Assembly: GCA_963663215.1 (NCBI GenBank)
Contig: OY760140.1
Location: 1,798,001 to 1,862,000, forward strand
DNA from: BJGV01 sp003230615
GTDB lineage: Bacteria > Pseudomonadota > Gammaproteobacteria > Burkholderiales > Nitrosomonadaceae
Length of the DNA stretch: 64,000 bases
Direction: 5' to 3'
The notes under the pieces: generated by a model
Seen by the model: only the letters and a program-made list of their open reading frames with translations
Database searches by the model: none
Told to the model about the DNA's origin: nothing
Position numbers and translations under genes: made by a program
In this document: positions 9,006 to 19,093 of the stretch, piece by piece
Layout of the letters: every line of letters begins with the position of its first letter
How positions within the stretch are numbered: the stretch's first letter is position 1

Positions 9006-10079
9006 TTATTCAGGCTTGGGTGAAATAAAGGCTTTGTGGAAAAGATGACGTGCAAGTAGTAAGGGCGGCATGCGTAGCCAATTTCCCCTTACATAAAGCA
9101 CCCGCTTTGCAGTATTTGTTAGCCAGTCTGAGCAACTCGGGTGATCTGGCATGAGCGCTCGAGTGAAAAGTTTGTCCATGATTGTTAATGTTAATTGATT
9201 CGGACGACCGATCTCTATGGCCACCATTGTACTTGGCGGAATAGTTGTATGTAGGATAAGCGTTGTGTAGCGTAAAGAATAAAAAAGCGCGCGAGTAAGT
9301 TCTAGATCCTTTGCCCTCTCCACAAGTACCATCCAGAACGATGGTAGGTTACTGAAATGACGTAACAGACTATCAATGTCGACTAGATCCCGAAGGCCAT
9401 TATATAGTTCCGACTCATTAAATAGGTGGGCAGCGCTGTGTAATACCATATCAGCTGGAGCAAGAATTTTCAAATCATCGTATCCATCTAGTGAGCACGC
9501 TGACGAACGAAGTTTGTCAGGGCTAGGATGGATAGCTGCTGTTTCCGGCAGAATTGCATGATGTACATCGATAACAGACGAGCGTTTGATGTGCCGCATA
9601 GGGGGCAATTCATGCATCCATCTACGGTAATAACGCTGGTCATAGGTATCGTGATGGGTGGTGGCCCAGCCATGGAGCATTAAAGCGGCTTCTACCTCAT
9701 TGAGATTATCTTTGGGTACCATGATATCTATATCAGAGAAAAGTCGCCCCTGAGCAGGTGGTAGTTTTGCCATAACATAGGCGGCCCCCTTAAGAAGAAT
9801 TATAGGCCCTATTTTTGCTAATGCTTTCCGAATCATAGTTACCTCCCAATGAACTGCCTTGATTTGCCTTTCAGCGATTACGTGTGTCCATTGAAGATGT
9901 TCACGGGGCTTTGGTGGCACACGATCAATCAAACCTTGCTCATTCAGTAAGGAGTGGATACGTGCTAATAGGTTCGAGCATCGTGCCTAACGCAAGAGCA
10001 AATCCCAGTCTGCCAGACTCAGAGAGATTGTCACTTTAGGGTTCCGAAGCACTCTAAATACCAGTAGATTTGGAGTCAC
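9006..10079 (-). pseudogene. NTP_transf_5-type nucleotidyltransferase of the HPr-rel-A system, in-frame TAG
   Basis: The family has a nucleotidyltransferase fold and no known substrate. The core is LLKGAAYVMAKL followed by GRLFSDIDIMVP, where the DxD pair would bind metal and nucleotide. The true start is the GTG at 10077-10079, which overlaps the kinase stop (GTGA) and implies coupling. Thirty codons in, at 9987-9989, a TAG replaces what is probably a CAG Gln codon (context DLLLR-stop-ARCSNLLARIHSLL). The frame is then open for more than 300 codons, total about 357, near the family norm. A shortened product could start at TTG 9930-9932. Truncation of the N-terminal 50 residues would leave the DxD site intact, so residual function is possible. 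Confidence 0.8.
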
Positions 10080-10994
10080 TTTGAGGAGGCCGGTGGCTCT
10101 AGCGCTGAAAATGTTTCAATAGCATTCTCCAGGGAGCTGTAAGTAAAATCATAACACTGCGAAGCGTCAACTAACCCAGTCAAGGTTTCAAATCCATTTA
10201 TTCCAAGAAGGCTGTAATTAAAGGCGTTATCAGCAATCCGAATAAATGCACGGGATCTTGATAATTTTTTCAGTTGGGCAGGCACACTAGACTGATATTT
10301 TGGGAAAATCACCCAACCAGCATGGGCGGTTTCATTTGCGCGGATGATACTGTTTGCCGGTGGTTTCATGTGGGCAACTGCACCCTTCATCGTATCGCTA
10401 ATTTTTCGACTGATGACAGCATCAGGTTCATAGCTTTGAATGATATCAATAGATTGATTTTTTAAACTGATAGGTCGAGGGAGTGGAACGATTCTTCCAT
10501 CGCCGATATGTATTAAAGCAAGTTCATCAGAGAGTAATCGCCAGCCGCGGTTTACCAAGGCCGCACAGAGGGTACTCTTGCCTGATCCGGGCGGAGCGGG
10601 TAAAACGGCAGCATAACCACCTTTTTCAATTACTGCTGCATGGATGATCAAATAGTGATTGGCATGGCTAGACACACCAATTAAGCCCCCACTCAAGCAT
10701 AGGAAAGGCTTGGTCAGCTGGCAGTGGTTTAAATGGGGGCTTACCATCAAACAGAAATTGAATCTGTGGTTTGAGCCAACGTCTTAGATTACGAGGGTAT
10801 GTAAGGGAAACATGGAAGTCCGCGAAATCTAAGTGCTCAACTAGTGGGTAATCAGCGTAAAGTAATCTGATTCCTTCAGCAACGCTGGGGATCGAAGTTT
10901 TCAAATGAGTGATGAAAGTGCCGGTCTGTAGAAACATTCCGGCTTTCTTGAGTCGATGTCCTAGTTCTGAAGGTGTTAGCGTAGAAATATTCAT
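10076..10994 (-). pseudogene. HprK-related kinase A of the HPr-rel-A system, frameshifted
   Basis: This is a relative of HPr kinase whose substrate is unknown. The N-terminal frame (10994 to 10668) ends FPMLEWGLNWCV and then TAG. The C-terminal frame resumes with SSHANHYLIIHAAVIEKGG and carries the P-loop PAPPGSGKSTLCAAL and LLSDELALI, the typical HprK core. Aligned to the family layout, two bases are missing or one is extra near 10668-10675. The stop overlaps the start of the nucleotidyltransferase. No PqqD-like gene was found upstream of it, where this system usually has one. That gene is at 37938-38249 instead. Confidence 0.83.
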
Positions 10995-11426
10995 AGGGCA
11001 TCTTGCTTAGTCGGTCCCTGATGGAATTTGTTGTAAGCAGAAATGGAGTGATCAATAGAACTACGACGAATGTTGTAGCTTAGCCCCCGATTCAAAGGAG
11101 CACAATACTACAAGCAGCCAATTTAATCACATATAATATGAGATGGATATTTTCATGTTCCGTTGATTTTTACAAAACATTCGTTATACGCACAGTCTTT
11201 GTCCGCATCAAAAATAGGTCTTACAAATGTTATTCTAGGCTATTGTCATTTTGTCTGGGCTTGATGATTATACGACGATAAATTGGGTTATTTTTATTGT
11301 ACGGCAATCAATTGTTATTAATTTCAATGCCAGTTTTTGAATCAAAGTCTATCATTTTTGATTGCCAGGAGAATTGTGGGAAAGCGACAACCGGTTTACA
11401 ATAGAGAATATGGCAATAGTCCTTCC
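10995..11426 (+). other. Intergenic region between the HprK-like gene and yqgE
   Basis: No gene or PqqD-like remnant was recognised. The two flanking genes diverge, so both promoters must be here. No sigma-54 motif resembling the pair at 8817 and 39213 is visible. A TTG at 11337 could extend yqgE by 30 codons, but that extension does not look like the family. Confidence 0.4.
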
Positions 11427-11987
11427 ATGCAAAGCATTAACCTAACGCATCATTTTCTGATCGCCATGCCGGCCATGGCAGAAACTTGTTTTTCCAAGAC
11501 GCTTACTTATATCTGTGAGCATAATGAACAGGGCGCGCTGGGTATAGTGATTAACCGAACTTTTGATTTGACTTTAGAGAATCTGTTCGATCAGCTTGAA
11601 ATTCCTTGTATAAACTCGCTTCTTAAAGGTTTGCCGGTATTGTTTGGAGGCCCGGTACAGCTAGATCGGGGTTTTGTGCTGCACCACCCAACTGGTGATT
11701 GGCAATCCACCTTATCCACGAGCCATGAATTAGGGCTTACTACCTCGCTTGATATTTTACAAGCGATTGCAAATGGAGAGGGACCAAAACAAGTATTAGT
11801 TACACTCGGGTACTCAGGGTGGGCGCCAGGTCAGATTGAACATGAACTGGCTCAGAACGACTGGCTCACTGTGAGGGCTTCACCTAGAATTATGTTTGAG
11901 TTGATGCCAGATGAACGGTTGCCTGCCGCGATGCAATTGCTAGGCATAGATTTTTCCAGTTTGTCAGGTGAAGTAGGACATGCTTAA
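11427..11987 (+). CDS. yqgE: YqgE/AlgH family protein (DUF179)
   Basis: This conserved cytoplasmic protein has no settled biochemical role. AlgH was named from alginate regulation in Pseudomonas. The family N-terminus NLTHHFLIAMPAM and the following LTYICEHNEQGALGIVINR are clear, along with LPVLFGGPVQLDRGFVLH. The ATG at 11427 starts MQSINLTHHF and matches relatives. The in-frame TTG at 11337 would add 30 unrelated residues. It opens the conserved order yqgE-ruvX-pyrR-pyrB-pyrC'. Confidence 0.9.
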   Translation: MQSINLTHHFLIAMPAMAETCFSKTLTYICEHNEQGALGIVINRTFDLTLENLFDQLEIPCINSLLKGLPVLFGGPVQLDRGFVLHHPTGDWQSTLSTSHELGLTTSLDILQAIANGEGPKQVLVTLGYSGWAPGQIEHELAQNDWLTVRASPRIMFELMPDERLPAAMQLLGIDFSSLSGEVGHA

Positions 11988-12027
11988 GCGCGGCATATTT
12001 AATTAATGATTAACCATAATAGTATTC

Positions 12028-12495
12028 ATGCAAAATCAGCAACATTTGGCACTTGATGCAGAGCGTCCCCTTGTTGGAACTGTTCTGGCCTTTGATTTTG
12101 GTGAGAAGCGTATCGGTGTTGCGGTGGGCGATATAGTACTGGGCTTGGCGCATCCCCTTATTACAGTGGGCGAAGAAATTACAAAACGGCGGTTTGACAA
12201 CATTGCCAAACTAATTGAAGAATGGAAGCCAGTGCAATTGGTGGTGGGTTTACCCACTCATGTTGATGGTACAGATCACGAGCTAACTCGTTTATGTAGA
12301 CAATTTGCGCGTCGCCTGGAGGGTCGTTTCGGCATTAATACTAGGCTTGTGGATGAGCGCTATACTTCCATTGTTGCCAGAGTGACGTTACAGGAATCTG
12401 GCATTAAGAGAAAAAAACAAAAACTAGTATTAGATCAAGTGGCAGCTCAACATATACTACAATCTTATTTTGATAGACAAAATGCACCTACCTGA
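12028..12495 (+). CDS. ruvX: Putative pre-16S rRNA nuclease / Holliday junction resolvase-like YqgF
   Basis: This is an RNase H-fold nuclease implicated in final 16S rRNA 5' processing. The first motif LAFDFGEKRIGVAVGD carries the catalytic aspartate. VVGLPTHVDGTDHE and LVDERYTS hold the other conserved acidic residues. The 155 residues match the family, with a short N-terminal extension. Its 3' end overlaps pyrR by 14 bases if pyrR starts at 12482, which suggests coupling. Confidence 0.93.
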   Translation: MQNQQHLALDAERPLVGTVLAFDFGEKRIGVAVGDIVLGLAHPLITVGEEITKRRFDNIAKLIEEWKPVQLVVGLPTHVDGTDHELTRLCRQFARRLEGRFGINTRLVDERYTSIVARVTLQESGIKRKKQKLVLDQVAAQHILQSYFDRQNAPT

Positions 12496-12988
12496 TGCAG
12501 AGCAGTTACTTGCTGACTTGGCTGAGAAAATGCGGCCAGATGTTACCAAAAATACTGTGTTAGTTGGTATTTACACCGGCGGAGTGTGGTTGGCAAAGCG
12601 GCTGTGCCAGACTTTGGAGCTTACGCTTCCTCTTGGTTCTCTAGATGTTTCATTTTACCGAGATGATTTTGGTCAAATTGGTCTACATCATCAGGTCAAG
12701 CCTTCTAGTATTCCGTTTGAAGTGGAAGGTCGTCATATCATACTGATAGATGATGTACTCTATACTGGGCGCACCATTCGTGCTGCTATCAACGAATTAT
12801 TTGACTATGGACGACCCGCTAGTGTCCGTCTTGCGGCTCTAGTAGACCGGGGTGGCAGGGAGTTGCCGGTCGCTGCCAATTATGTCGGAGCAACAATCGT
12901 TTTGTTAGAAGATAAAATGCTGGCTCTAGAGCAGAGTAACAGCGGAAAATTAAGTCTGAGTTTATATGACAAAATATCTCCGGGATAA
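12482..12988 (+). CDS. pyrR: Bifunctional pyr regulator / uracil phosphoribosyltransferase
   Basis: PyrR binds UMP and pyr mRNA in Gram-positives and has uracil phosphoribosyltransferase activity. In proteobacteria the regulatory role is less certain. The PRPP-binding loop is HIILIDDVLYTGRTIRAA. The segment LPLGSLDVSFYRDDF is characteristic of PyrR. I chose ATG at 12482 (MHLPDAEQLL). A TTG at 12470 is also in frame. The stop overlaps the pyrB start by one base (TAATG). No attenuator was recognised upstream of pyrB. Confidence 0.92.
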   Translation: MHLPDAEQLLADLAEKMRPDVTKNTVLVGIYTGGVWLAKRLCQTLELTLPLGSLDVSFYRDDFGQIGLHHQVKPSSIPFEVEGRHIILIDDVLYTGRTIRAAINELFDYGRPASVRLAALVDRGGRELPVAANYVGATIVLLEDKMLALEQSNSGKLSLSLYDKISPG

Positions 12989-13938
12989 TGAACAATAACC
13001 TGCAGTTAAATAAAAATGGTGAACTACAACATCTCCTTACTACTGAAGGGCTTCCTGCCCCCATTTTGTTAAACATACTGGACACTGCTGAATCATTTGT
13101 CGGCGTCCCCGAGCGTGATATTAAAAAAGTTCCGCTGCTGCGAGGCAAGTCCATATTCAATCTGTTCTTCGAACCTAGCACCCGAACTCGTACTACTTTT
13201 GAAATCGCCGCCAAGCGGCTATCAGCAGATGTGGTAAACCTCAATATTGCGGCTTCCTCTCAATCTAAGGGAGAGACGCTACTGGACACAGTGAATAATC
13301 TTTCTGCAATGCAAGCTGATATGTTTATTGTACGACACTCGCAGAGCGGCGCAGCTCATTTGATAGCGCGCCATGTACGACCCGAAATTCATGTCATAAA
13401 TGCTGGTGACGGGCGTCATGCGCACCCTACTCAAGCGTTGTTGGATATGTTCACCATTCGTCGTTACAAATGTGATTTTCGTAATCTACGCGTCGCCATT
13501 GTTGGCGACATTTTGCACTCACGGGTAGCACGCTCACAAATTCACGCGCTAACTACTCTAGGGGTTCCAGAAGTGCGGGTAATTTCACCCAAAACTCTAT
13601 TGCCGACCAAAGTCGAGCGTCTTGGTGTGCACGTGTATCACGATATGACTCAAGGACTAAAAGATGTAGATGTGCTGTTAATGTTACGTTTGCAGAATGA
13701 GCGTATGTTAGGTGCGCGTCTTCCTAGTGCTGAGGAATATTTTAAGCATTACGGACTTACACAGGAAAAGCTAGCCCGGGCCAAACATGACGCTATCGTC
13801 ATGCATCCTGGTCCAATGAATCGCGGAATCGAGATCGACTCAGCCGTAGCCGACGGAAAACAGTCGGTAATTTTGCCTCAGGTAACTTTTGGTATTGCAG
13901 TTCGGATGGCAGTAATGACAATTTTGGCAGGAAACTGA
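12988..13938 (+). CDS. pyrB: Aspartate carbamoyltransferase catalytic subunit
   Basis: It condenses carbamoyl phosphate and aspartate to carbamoyl-aspartate, the first committed step of pyrimidine synthesis. The carbamoyl-phosphate motif FEPSTRTRTTFE and the DGRHAHPTQALLD motif are intact, as is HPGPMNRG near the C-terminus. The 316 residues fit the family. No pyrI regulatory gene is present. As in Pseudomonas, the downstream inactive dihydroorotase homologue is expected to be the structural partner. Confidence 0.96.
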   Translation: MNNNLQLNKNGELQHLLTTEGLPAPILLNILDTAESFVGVPERDIKKVPLLRGKSIFNLFFEPSTRTRTTFEIAAKRLSADVVNLNIAASSQSKGETLLDTVNNLSAMQADMFIVRHSQSGAAHLIARHVRPEIHVINAGDGRHAHPTQALLDMFTIRRYKCDFRNLRVAIVGDILHSRVARSQIHALTTLGVPEVRVISPKTLLPTKVERLGVHVYHDMTQGLKDVDVLLMLRLQNERMLGARLPSAEEYFKHYGLTQEKLARAKHDAIVMHPGPMNRGIEIDSAVADGKQSVILPQVTFGIAVRMAVMTILAGN

Positions 13939-14017
13939 AATTACTAATGAATGCAAAATTTTGGGGTATCAAGTAAGGTTTTTTTATGTTCATTTATAAA
14001 ACCTAAAATAGAATTTT

Positions 14018-15292
14018 ATGAGAATCCTTATTAAAAATGGTCGGGTGATAGATCCAAAAATGGGTATGGATGCTGTCAACGATGTATTTATCGTCGCTGG
14101 AAAGATCATTGCTATAGGCGCTGGGCCTGATGGTTTTCAGGCCAACCAAGTAATAGATGCAAAAGGGCTAGTAGTATGTCCCGGGCTGGTGGACTTATCA
14201 GTGCGGTTGCGAGAGCCAGGACTTGAATACAAAGCTACGCTTGAATCTGAAATGAGAGCAGCAGTAGCGGGCGGGGTCACTAGTCTTGCATGTCCTCCCG
14301 ATACCGATCCGCCGTTAGATGAACCGGGGTTAGTGGAGATGTTAAAGCATCGTGCGAAGAGTCTGAATCAGGCTCATGTATATCCCATTGGTGCTCTAAC
14401 TCAGGGATTGAAAGGCGACCGTTTAACAGAGATGGCTGAATTGCATGACGCTGGCTGCATCGCTTTTGGTCAATCCGATAAACAACTTTTAGATACACGA
14501 GTGATGCTACGGGCAATGCAATATGCTTCTACCTTTGGTTTTAGTGTTTGGTTGAGTCCTGAGGATGCAGGCATTGCTAACAGCGGAGTAGCACACGATG
14601 GTGAGGTCGCGACTCGGTTAGGTTTGCCAGCAATCCCGGTGTGTGCAGAGACCATTGCAATATCGAGTATTGTCTTAATAGCAAGGGAAACTGGCGCTAA
14701 GGTTCATTTATGCAGAGTTTCCAGCGCAGAAGGGGTGGCAATGGTACGCGCTGCAAGACAGCAGGGGTTACCTATCACTTGTGATGTGGCAGCCAACTAC
14801 ATCCATCTTTCTGAAATGGACATTAGTTTCTTCGATTCTAACTGTCATCTTGTTCCGCCACTGAGGGGTTTAAGTGATCGCGACGCGTTACGTGCCGGTT
14901 TGATCGATGGGACAATAGATGCGATATGTTCCGACCATGCGCCAGTTGATGAAGATGCGAAGCTGCTACCTTTTGGTGAATCTGAGGCTGGTTCTACTGG
15001 CTTGGAATTACTGTTGTCGCTTATATTGAAATGGGCAACAGAAATGAAAATTCCTTTGGTTGTGGCACTGGCTAAAATCACGTCGGAACCTGCTAAATTA
15101 CTTGGAGTGGAAGCCGGTCATTTATCGCTAGGCGCAGCCGCTGACTTGTGTATTTTCGATCCGGGCCAATATTGGAAAGTCGAAGCAATGTCGCTGAAAA
15201 GCCAAGGTAAGAACACACCATTCCTTGGCATGGAATTACAGGGAAGGGTAAAGTACACTTTAGCAGATGGTGTCGTCGTGTACGAAGATTGA
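14018..15292 (+). CDS. Inactive dihydroorotase homologue (PyrC'), partner of PyrB
   Basis: The protein has the amidohydrolase fold of dihydroorotase and the usual 424 residues. The metal-binding HxH is lost: where active enzymes read DLHVHLREPG this one has DLSVRLREPG (near residue 60). The later histidine site is also changed (LSPEDAG). The aspartate motif CSDHAP near residue 306 remains. This matches the non-catalytic pDHO that assembles with PyrB in Pseudomonas, so an active PyrC must be encoded elsewhere. It lies 79 bases after pyrB. Confidence 0.9.
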   Translation: MRILIKNGRVIDPKMGMDAVNDVFIVAGKIIAIGAGPDGFQANQVIDAKGLVVCPGLVDLSVRLREPGLEYKATLESEMRAAVAGGVTSLACPPDTDPPLDEPGLVEMLKHRAKSLNQAHVYPIGALTQGLKGDRLTEMAELHDAGCIAFGQSDKQLLDTRVMLRAMQYASTFGFSVWLSPEDAGIANSGVAHDGEVATRLGLPAIPVCAETIAISSIVLIARETGAKVHLCRVSSAEGVAMVRAARQQGLPITCDVAANYIHLSEMDISFFDSNCHLVPPLRGLSDRDALRAGLIDGTIDAICSDHAPVDEDAKLLPFGESEAGSTGLELLLSLILKWATEMKIPLVVALAKITSEPAKLLGVEAGHLSLGAAADLCIFDPGQYWKVEAMSLKSQGKNTPFLGMELQGRVKYTLADGVVVYED

Positions 15293-15320
15293 GTTTTATT
15301 TCGAGGTATATATTTTCAAG

Positions 15321-17417
15321 ATGACTAACCCTTTGCTAGATTTTTCTGGGCTGCCGCGCTTTTCAGATATTCGAACTGAACATATCGCACCAGCTGTGGA
15401 AGAGTTACTGGCCCATGGTCATTCCATTGTTGAAAAGATACTTTGTGAAACCGCTGCACCGACTTGGCAGAATTTTGTGCAGCCCATGACGGATGCTCAT
15501 GAGCGCCTATTTCGTGCCTGGGGTCAGGTGTCACATTTAAACGCAGTAATGAACAGTCCAGAATTGCGTGAGGTGTATACCTCCAATTTACCGAAAATTA
15601 CTAAATATTACGCTGAGATATCGCAAAATAAGGCATTGTTTGAGAAATTCAAGAAACTTAATAATGACAGTAATTTTAAGCGCTTGAGTTGTGCTCAAAA
15701 AATGGTAGTCGAAAATGAGTTACGAGATTTTCGTCTGGGTGGTGTGGATTTGAAGCCAGAGCAAAAGAAAAGATTTCTTCATATTCAAGAAGAATTATCT
15801 ACACTTTCTTCAAGGTTCAGCGACAACTTGCTAGATGCGACTAATAATTTTGTGTTACATACAAAGAACGTAGAAGATGTATCAGGTATCCCGAAGGACG
15901 TTCTTCAAACAGCAAGAGAAGCAGCCAAAAAAGATGGTGTTTCTGGCTGGAAATTTACGCTGCACGCACCCTCTTATCAGCCAATCATGCAGTATGCTAA
16001 TAGCAGGGAGTTACGCAGAAAAATGTATCGCGCTTATTCAACACGTGCTAGTGAAGTCGGAGTATCTGACCATTGTTCTAGTAAAAGGGCTGACTGGGAC
16101 AATACCCCGCTTATCTGCAAGATACTTGAATTGCGTAAGGAAGAAGCAAAGATACTTGGGTTTGATTGCTACGCCGAAGTATCGTTAGTATCAAAAATGG
16201 CCTCTACGCCAAATCAAATTCTTGATTTTCTTGTTGAACTAGCTGCTAAAGCAAAACCCTTTGCCAAGCATGATCTGGAAGAATTGGTTCAGTTTGCCTC
16301 TGATCAGCTGGGACTGAATAAACTTGAATCGTGGGATTTGGCTTACGTTAGTGAAAAGCTACGGATTGAGCGTTATGCATTCTCCGATGAGGATGTAAAA
16401 CAATATTTCCATGAAACAAAAGTACTGTCAGGCATGTTCAAGTTGGTTGAAAATCTTTACAGCATTACTATCACTTCAGTGGAAGAAACATCGAATGTTC
16501 AACTTTGGCACCCTGATGTAAAATTCTTCAATATCAACGATACCGATGGAAAATTGATAGGACAATTTTATATTGATCTGTACGCACGCCCTGGTAAGCA
16601 AGGTGGTGCGTGGATGGACGATGCTATTAACCGCAGGCGAATTGAGATCGAAGAGCATGAAATACAAACGCCAGTAGCGTATCTTAATTGCAATTTTGCA
16701 AAGCCAGTCAATCTCGATGGTAAAATGCGGCCCGTACTTTTTACCCATGATGAGGTCATAATACTATTCCACGAATTCGGTCATGGTCTGCATCACCTGC
16801 TTACTCAGGTAGAAGAATTAGGTGTTTCTGGTATCAACGGAGTGGAATGGGATGCAGTGGAGTTGCCCAGTCAGTATATGGAGAATTTTTGCTGGGAATG
16901 GGAGGTGTTGGCTTATATGACACAGCATATTGATAGCGGTGTGCCACTTCCACGCAAATTGTTCGACAAAATGCTTGCTGCGAAAAATTTTCAGAGCGGC
17001 CTTCAGACCCTGCGCCAGATAGAGTATTCATTATTTGACATGCACATACATTTCGATTTTAATTTAGATGATGGGAAGACGGCATTGCAGTTACTAGACA
17101 AGATTCGTGAACAGGTAGCGGTTGTTATCCCGCCAGGATTCAATCGCTTCCCCAATAGTTTTTCGCACATTTTTGCGGGGGGATACGCAGCGGGTTATTA
17201 CAGCTACAAATGGGCAGAAGTACTGTCTGCTGATGCTTATAGCATGTTTGAGGAGAGCGCAGATGGGGTGATGAATGAGAAGATCAGCGCACGTTTTCGT
17301 GACGAAATTCTTGCTGTGGGTGGGAGCCGAGCAGCGTTAGAATCGTTTATAGCATTACGTGGACGCGAGCCAAAAATAGATGCGTTATTACGTCATAGTG
17401 GCATGGCGGTTAAGTAA
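15321..17417 (+). CDS. prlC: Oligopeptidase A (M3 zinc metallopeptidase)
   Basis: This cytoplasmic M3 peptidase degrades signal peptides and short peptides. The zinc motif HEFGHGLHHLLT is near residue 480, followed by the glutamate ligand region GINGVEWDAVELPSQYMENF. The start at 15321 (MTNPLLDFSGLPRF) matches relatives. The in-frame GTG at 15267 would add 18 unrelated residues and overlap the previous gene. Length is about 698 residues. It follows pyrC' by 28 bases and may be co-transcribed. Confidence 0.95.
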   Translation: MTNPLLDFSGLPRFSDIRTEHIAPAVEELLAHGHSIVEKILCETAAPTWQNFVQPMTDAHERLFRAWGQVSHLNAVMNSPELREVYTSNLPKITKYYAEISQNKALFEKFKKLNNDSNFKRLSCAQKMVVENELRDFRLGGVDLKPEQKKRFLHIQEELSTLSSRFSDNLLDATNNFVLHTKNVEDVSGIPKDVLQTAREAAKKDGVSGWKFTLHAPSYQPIMQYANSRELRRKMYRAYSTRASEVGVSDHCSSKRADWDNTPLICKILELRKEEAKILGFDCYAEVSLVSKMASTPNQILDFLVELAAKAKPFAKHDLEELVQFASDQLGLNKLESWDLAYVSEKLRIERYAFSDEDVKQYFHETKVLSGMFKLVENLYSITITSVEETSNVQLWHPDVKFFNINDTDGKLIGQFYIDLYARPGKQGGAWMDDAINRRRIEIEEHEIQTPVAYLNCNFAKPVNLDGKMRPVLFTHDEVIILFHEFGHGLHHLLTQVEELGVSGINGVEWDAVELPSQYMENFCWEWEVLAYMTQHIDSGVPLPRKLFDKMLAAKNFQSGLQTLRQIEYSLFDMHIHFDFNLDDGKTALQLLDKIREQVAVVIPPGFNRFPNSFSHIFAGGYAAGYYSYKWAEVLSADAYSMFEESADGVMNEKISARFRDEILAVGGSRAALESFIALRGREPKIDALLRHSGMAVK

Positions 17418-17468
17418 ATGTACTAGGGTAAAATGACTCTGCTTGTTAAGTAGAAAGGAAAGAATTTA

Positions 17469-17978
17469 ATGAAAATAGCATATGTACTAATTCTCCTGCC
17501 CTTTCTTCTGGCAGAAATTGCCAGTGCAGCAGAGATGTAACGCTGGGTGGATGCCGATGGTAAGGTGCATTACACTGACACCCGGCCACCAACTACAGCG
17601 AAAAGCGCACAGAAAAAGGAATTGGGAAATCGAGCAGGAAAAGCGCAAATGCCCTATAGCTTGCAACAGGCCATGAAGAATTTTCCGGTTACTTGATATA
17701 ATAGCAAGTGTGGCGAGCCATGCATCAATGCAATAGAACTTCTAACGAACCGAGGTATTCCATTTTCTAAGAAAAGTCCTGAGAATACTCCTGCCGATGC
17801 GAAGTCTCTAAAAAAGATCGTTGGTGGAGAACTGGTAGTACCTGTTCTAGTTGTTGGAAACGATATACTAAAAGGATTTGAGAAGGGTAGTTGGAACAGT
17901 GCGCTTGATTTGGCGGGTTATCCCAAGAACTCTATTTTGCCGAAATTATCCATCACACCAGATACTACAGCGGACTAA
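17469..17978 (+). pseudogene. DUF4124 / glutaredoxin-like exported protein with two in-frame stops
   Basis: A good Shine-Dalgarno sequence (AAAGGAAAG) precedes ATG 17469. One frame of 170 codons encodes a signal peptide, a DUF4124 segment (RWVDADGKVHYTDTRPP) and a glutaredoxin-like domain (SKCGEPCINAIELLTNRGIPF, VVPVLVVGNDILKGF). It is interrupted by TAA at 17538-17540 (codon 24, usually Tyr in this family) and TGA at 17694-17696 (codon 76). Both are substitutions and the frame is otherwise intact, so this looks like a recently dead gene for a periplasmic thiol-redox protein. Two different stop codons argue against recoding. Confidence 0.85.
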
Positions 17979-18162
17979 CCCTAGCTGGAAGCGATTGTTT
18001 CGTTCAATGGCTTCGAAATAAAAGCAGATAAGATAAAACTGGTTCTCAATAGGAAACCACTAATAATTCTGCTATTGAGACTCAATAGCATCCTATAAAA
18101 ATTACAAGGACTGTAGATTAGGATAAATTTAAAGTAGGTGTGTTTGTAGACGTTCTGCATTA

Positions 18163-18788
18163 TTATTGCTTCTGAGGCTCCTCTACGGTCTTACTTGGTT
18201 TGCGACGCAACCAGAAAAAAGCAGCAATACCTCCTCCCGCACCCAGCAACAACGCAATTTCTATCATACCAATGCCGCCGGAATGCCCACCATGGCCGCC
18301 ACCTTCTCCTACATGTATTGGGATCGTGACCGCCACACTCATTTTGCCAGCTTTCTCAGTTTCCAGTAGAAGGTTATATTGCCCCAATTCTTTCAAGTTT
18401 ACGGCAAGCGTAATGCTTCCAGATGGATACAGTTTGGCGGGTTCAGACATGATCATTTTTCCACCATCACTTTGGCCTTCTGATACTAAGACTAAGCGCG
18501 CGCCAATCGGTGTTTCACGAGACTTGGTGCCCTGAAGGTCCACTGTTAGGATATGTTCGCCTACATTTGGTACATGATCACAATAAGCGTGTGGGGGGGA
18601 AGCTGGCCCTTTGGTTTTTCATAGGCGTTGAATGAAACAGGAAAAGACCCTGTTTTTATAGAACAGTCTCCACCGTGGCCCATATGGCCAATCATTAGTT
18701 GTGCATTGACTGGTAGTGCTGGTAGTGCTACTAGCGCCACCAGTGCGATCCACTCTAAACGCACAACCCGACCACACGCTTTATACAT
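18163..18788 (-). pseudogene. Exported His/Gly-rich membrane-anchored protein, frame broken at a C7 run
   Basis: I do not recognise a named family. The N-terminal frame starts at ATG 18786-18788 after a GGAGAG Shine-Dalgarno sequence. It has a signal peptide (ending LPVNAQ), a GHMGHGGDC segment and FPVSFNAYEKPKG. The second frame picks up with HAYCDHVPNVGEHILTVDLQG, a beta-rich domain, a GGGHGGHSGG linker and one transmembrane helix near the C-terminus. They meet at seven C on the coding strand (18593-18599), where an eighth C restores one protein of about 208 residues. The His-rich patches suggest metal binding, which is inference. The break may be a sequencing error. Confidence 0.72.
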
Positions 18789-19093
18789 AGTCTCTCCATA
18801 AAATACTGATTTGTTAGTTAATTGCTTATCCAGCAATTTTCTTGAGTAATTTTATCGGGTAATTGTATATCAAAAGAATCAATAATGGGAGCAACGTTTA
18901 GATACGAATTATATAAAATATAGGTAACCAACAAAAAACCATAATATGAAAACGAGTACGCAACACAAATACACTTAAAAGATTCGTAAATCTTGTAGTA
19001 TGAAGACCACGAGGTGAAAACATTCATTCTAAGTTAGTGCCGCTTTAAGAACTTGTATGTCAGTATATAATACACGTATCGATAAACTCAAAA

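Noticed and set aside
17538..17696. Recoding (selenocysteine, pyrrolysine or altered code) in the DUF4124 gene
   Set aside because: The two stops are different codons (TAA and TGA), and both are used as normal stops by neighbouring genes.
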